Assembly (NCBI RefSeq): GCF_014192715.1 | Contig: NZ_JACHYH010000008.1 | Span: 78,336-142,335, forward strand | Length of the DNA: 64,000 nucleotides | Source of the DNA: Luteibacter sp. Sphag1AF | Lineage (GTDB): Bacteria > Pseudomonadota > Gammaproteobacteria > Xanthomonadales > Rhodanobacteraceae | Reading direction: 5' to 3' | In this document: in pieces, positions 63,909-64,000 of the stretch | Layout: every line of letters starts with the position of its first letter | How positions within the stretch are numbered: the first letter of the stretch is position 1 | Made by a program: the position numbers and the translations under genes | The notes under the pieces: generated by a model | Databases searched by the model: none | The model's input: only the letters and a program-made list of their open reading frames with translations | Told to the model about the DNA's origin: nothing

Positions 63909-64000
63909 AGCGTCCTCGTTGGTTCGAGCCAGACGGAAGTAGAGTTTCCCATCCAAGGAGCTCTATATGAAGAAGTCGAAGTTCAGCGAAGAACAGATCG
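63906..64000 (+). mobile_element. Left end of an IS3-family (IS407-like) element, continuing beyond the window
   Basis: The sequence from TGAAGCGTCCTCGTTGG onwards leads, after about 60 bp, to a transposase start. IS3-family ends commonly begin with TGA. The inverted repeat cannot be verified because the right end is outside the window. Confidence 0.55.
63967..64000 (+). CDS. IS3-family OrfA transposase, N-terminus only
   Basis: ATG 63967 with AAGGAG upstream opens MKKSKFSEEQI, the usual start of OrfA of IS407-group elements (KKS-F-EEQI). Only 11 codons lie in the window. Confidence 0.7.
   Translation, partial: MKKSKFSEEQI

Noticed and set aside
1..64000. CRISPR arrays and rRNA genes
   Set aside because: No regularly spaced repeats and no rRNA-like sequence were seen on either strand.

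Overview
The window reads as a GC-rich chromosome of a gammaproteobacterium of the Xanthomonadales, most likely Rhodanobacteraceae (Dyella, Luteibacter or Rhodanobacter type). This is inferred from protein character and gene order (dapA-bamC opposite gcvR-bcp, pcnB-folK-panBCD, tpiA-secG-tRNA-Leu), not from a database search. Bases 1 to about 45,450 are a densely packed core region; 45,450 to 64,000 is an acquired island whose far end lies outside the window.

Core, left to right: the end-truncated lipid A hydroxylase gene lpxO; thiD; phoH; the gcvR-bcp pair divergent from dapA and a BamC-like lipoprotein; ferredoxin fdxA; tRNA-Glu; pcnB-folK-panB-panC-panD; pgi; a secreted amidase; two overlapping genes for exported multiheme cytochromes c; a mismatch-specific DNA glycosylase; a small MscS channel; typA/bipA; an unusual lipoprotein whose C-terminus is a type IV pilin-like domain; a hydroxybutyrate-oligomer hydrolase; ppiB; an aspartate-type aminotransferase next to mdh; a 6-phosphogluconate dehydrogenase; a glutathionyl-hydroquinone reductase; a GH19 chitinase with two binding modules; an exported M1 metallopeptidase; a Pr6Pr-type membrane protein; a large-subunit catalase (katE); an ABC exporter; a LysR/EamA divergent pair; a secreted serine hydrolase; a DUF3772-type MscS channel; tpiA, secG and tRNA-Leu(GAG). 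Strong terminators and several REP-like hairpins separate the units.

Island: a tyrosine integrase lies just downstream of the tRNA-Leu and points into the island. About 380 bp further on, five tightly packed same-strand genes run from 47,289 to 62,502: a 1755-residue DEAD-like helicase with a zinc-binding MZB/DUF1998-type C-terminus (resembling DISARM DrmA and DrmB joined), a SNF2 helicase like DrmD, a 1453-residue adenine methylase like DrmMI, an SMC/DUF2326-like coiled-coil ATPase, and an HNH_2 endonuclease. Three genes match the core of class 1 DISARM, but the gene order differs, no DrmC phospholipase D-type gene is present, and an ATPase-HNH pair stands in its place. I interpret this as a DISARM-related anti-phage system with a different effector module. 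It is the main finding here.

The right end is mobile-element debris: an IS3-family copy with a nonsense codon in orfA and a truncated orfB, a small hypothetical gene cut off by a second IS3-family (IS407-like) element, and the start of that element at the window edge. No second attachment site is visible, so the island continues past base 64,000.
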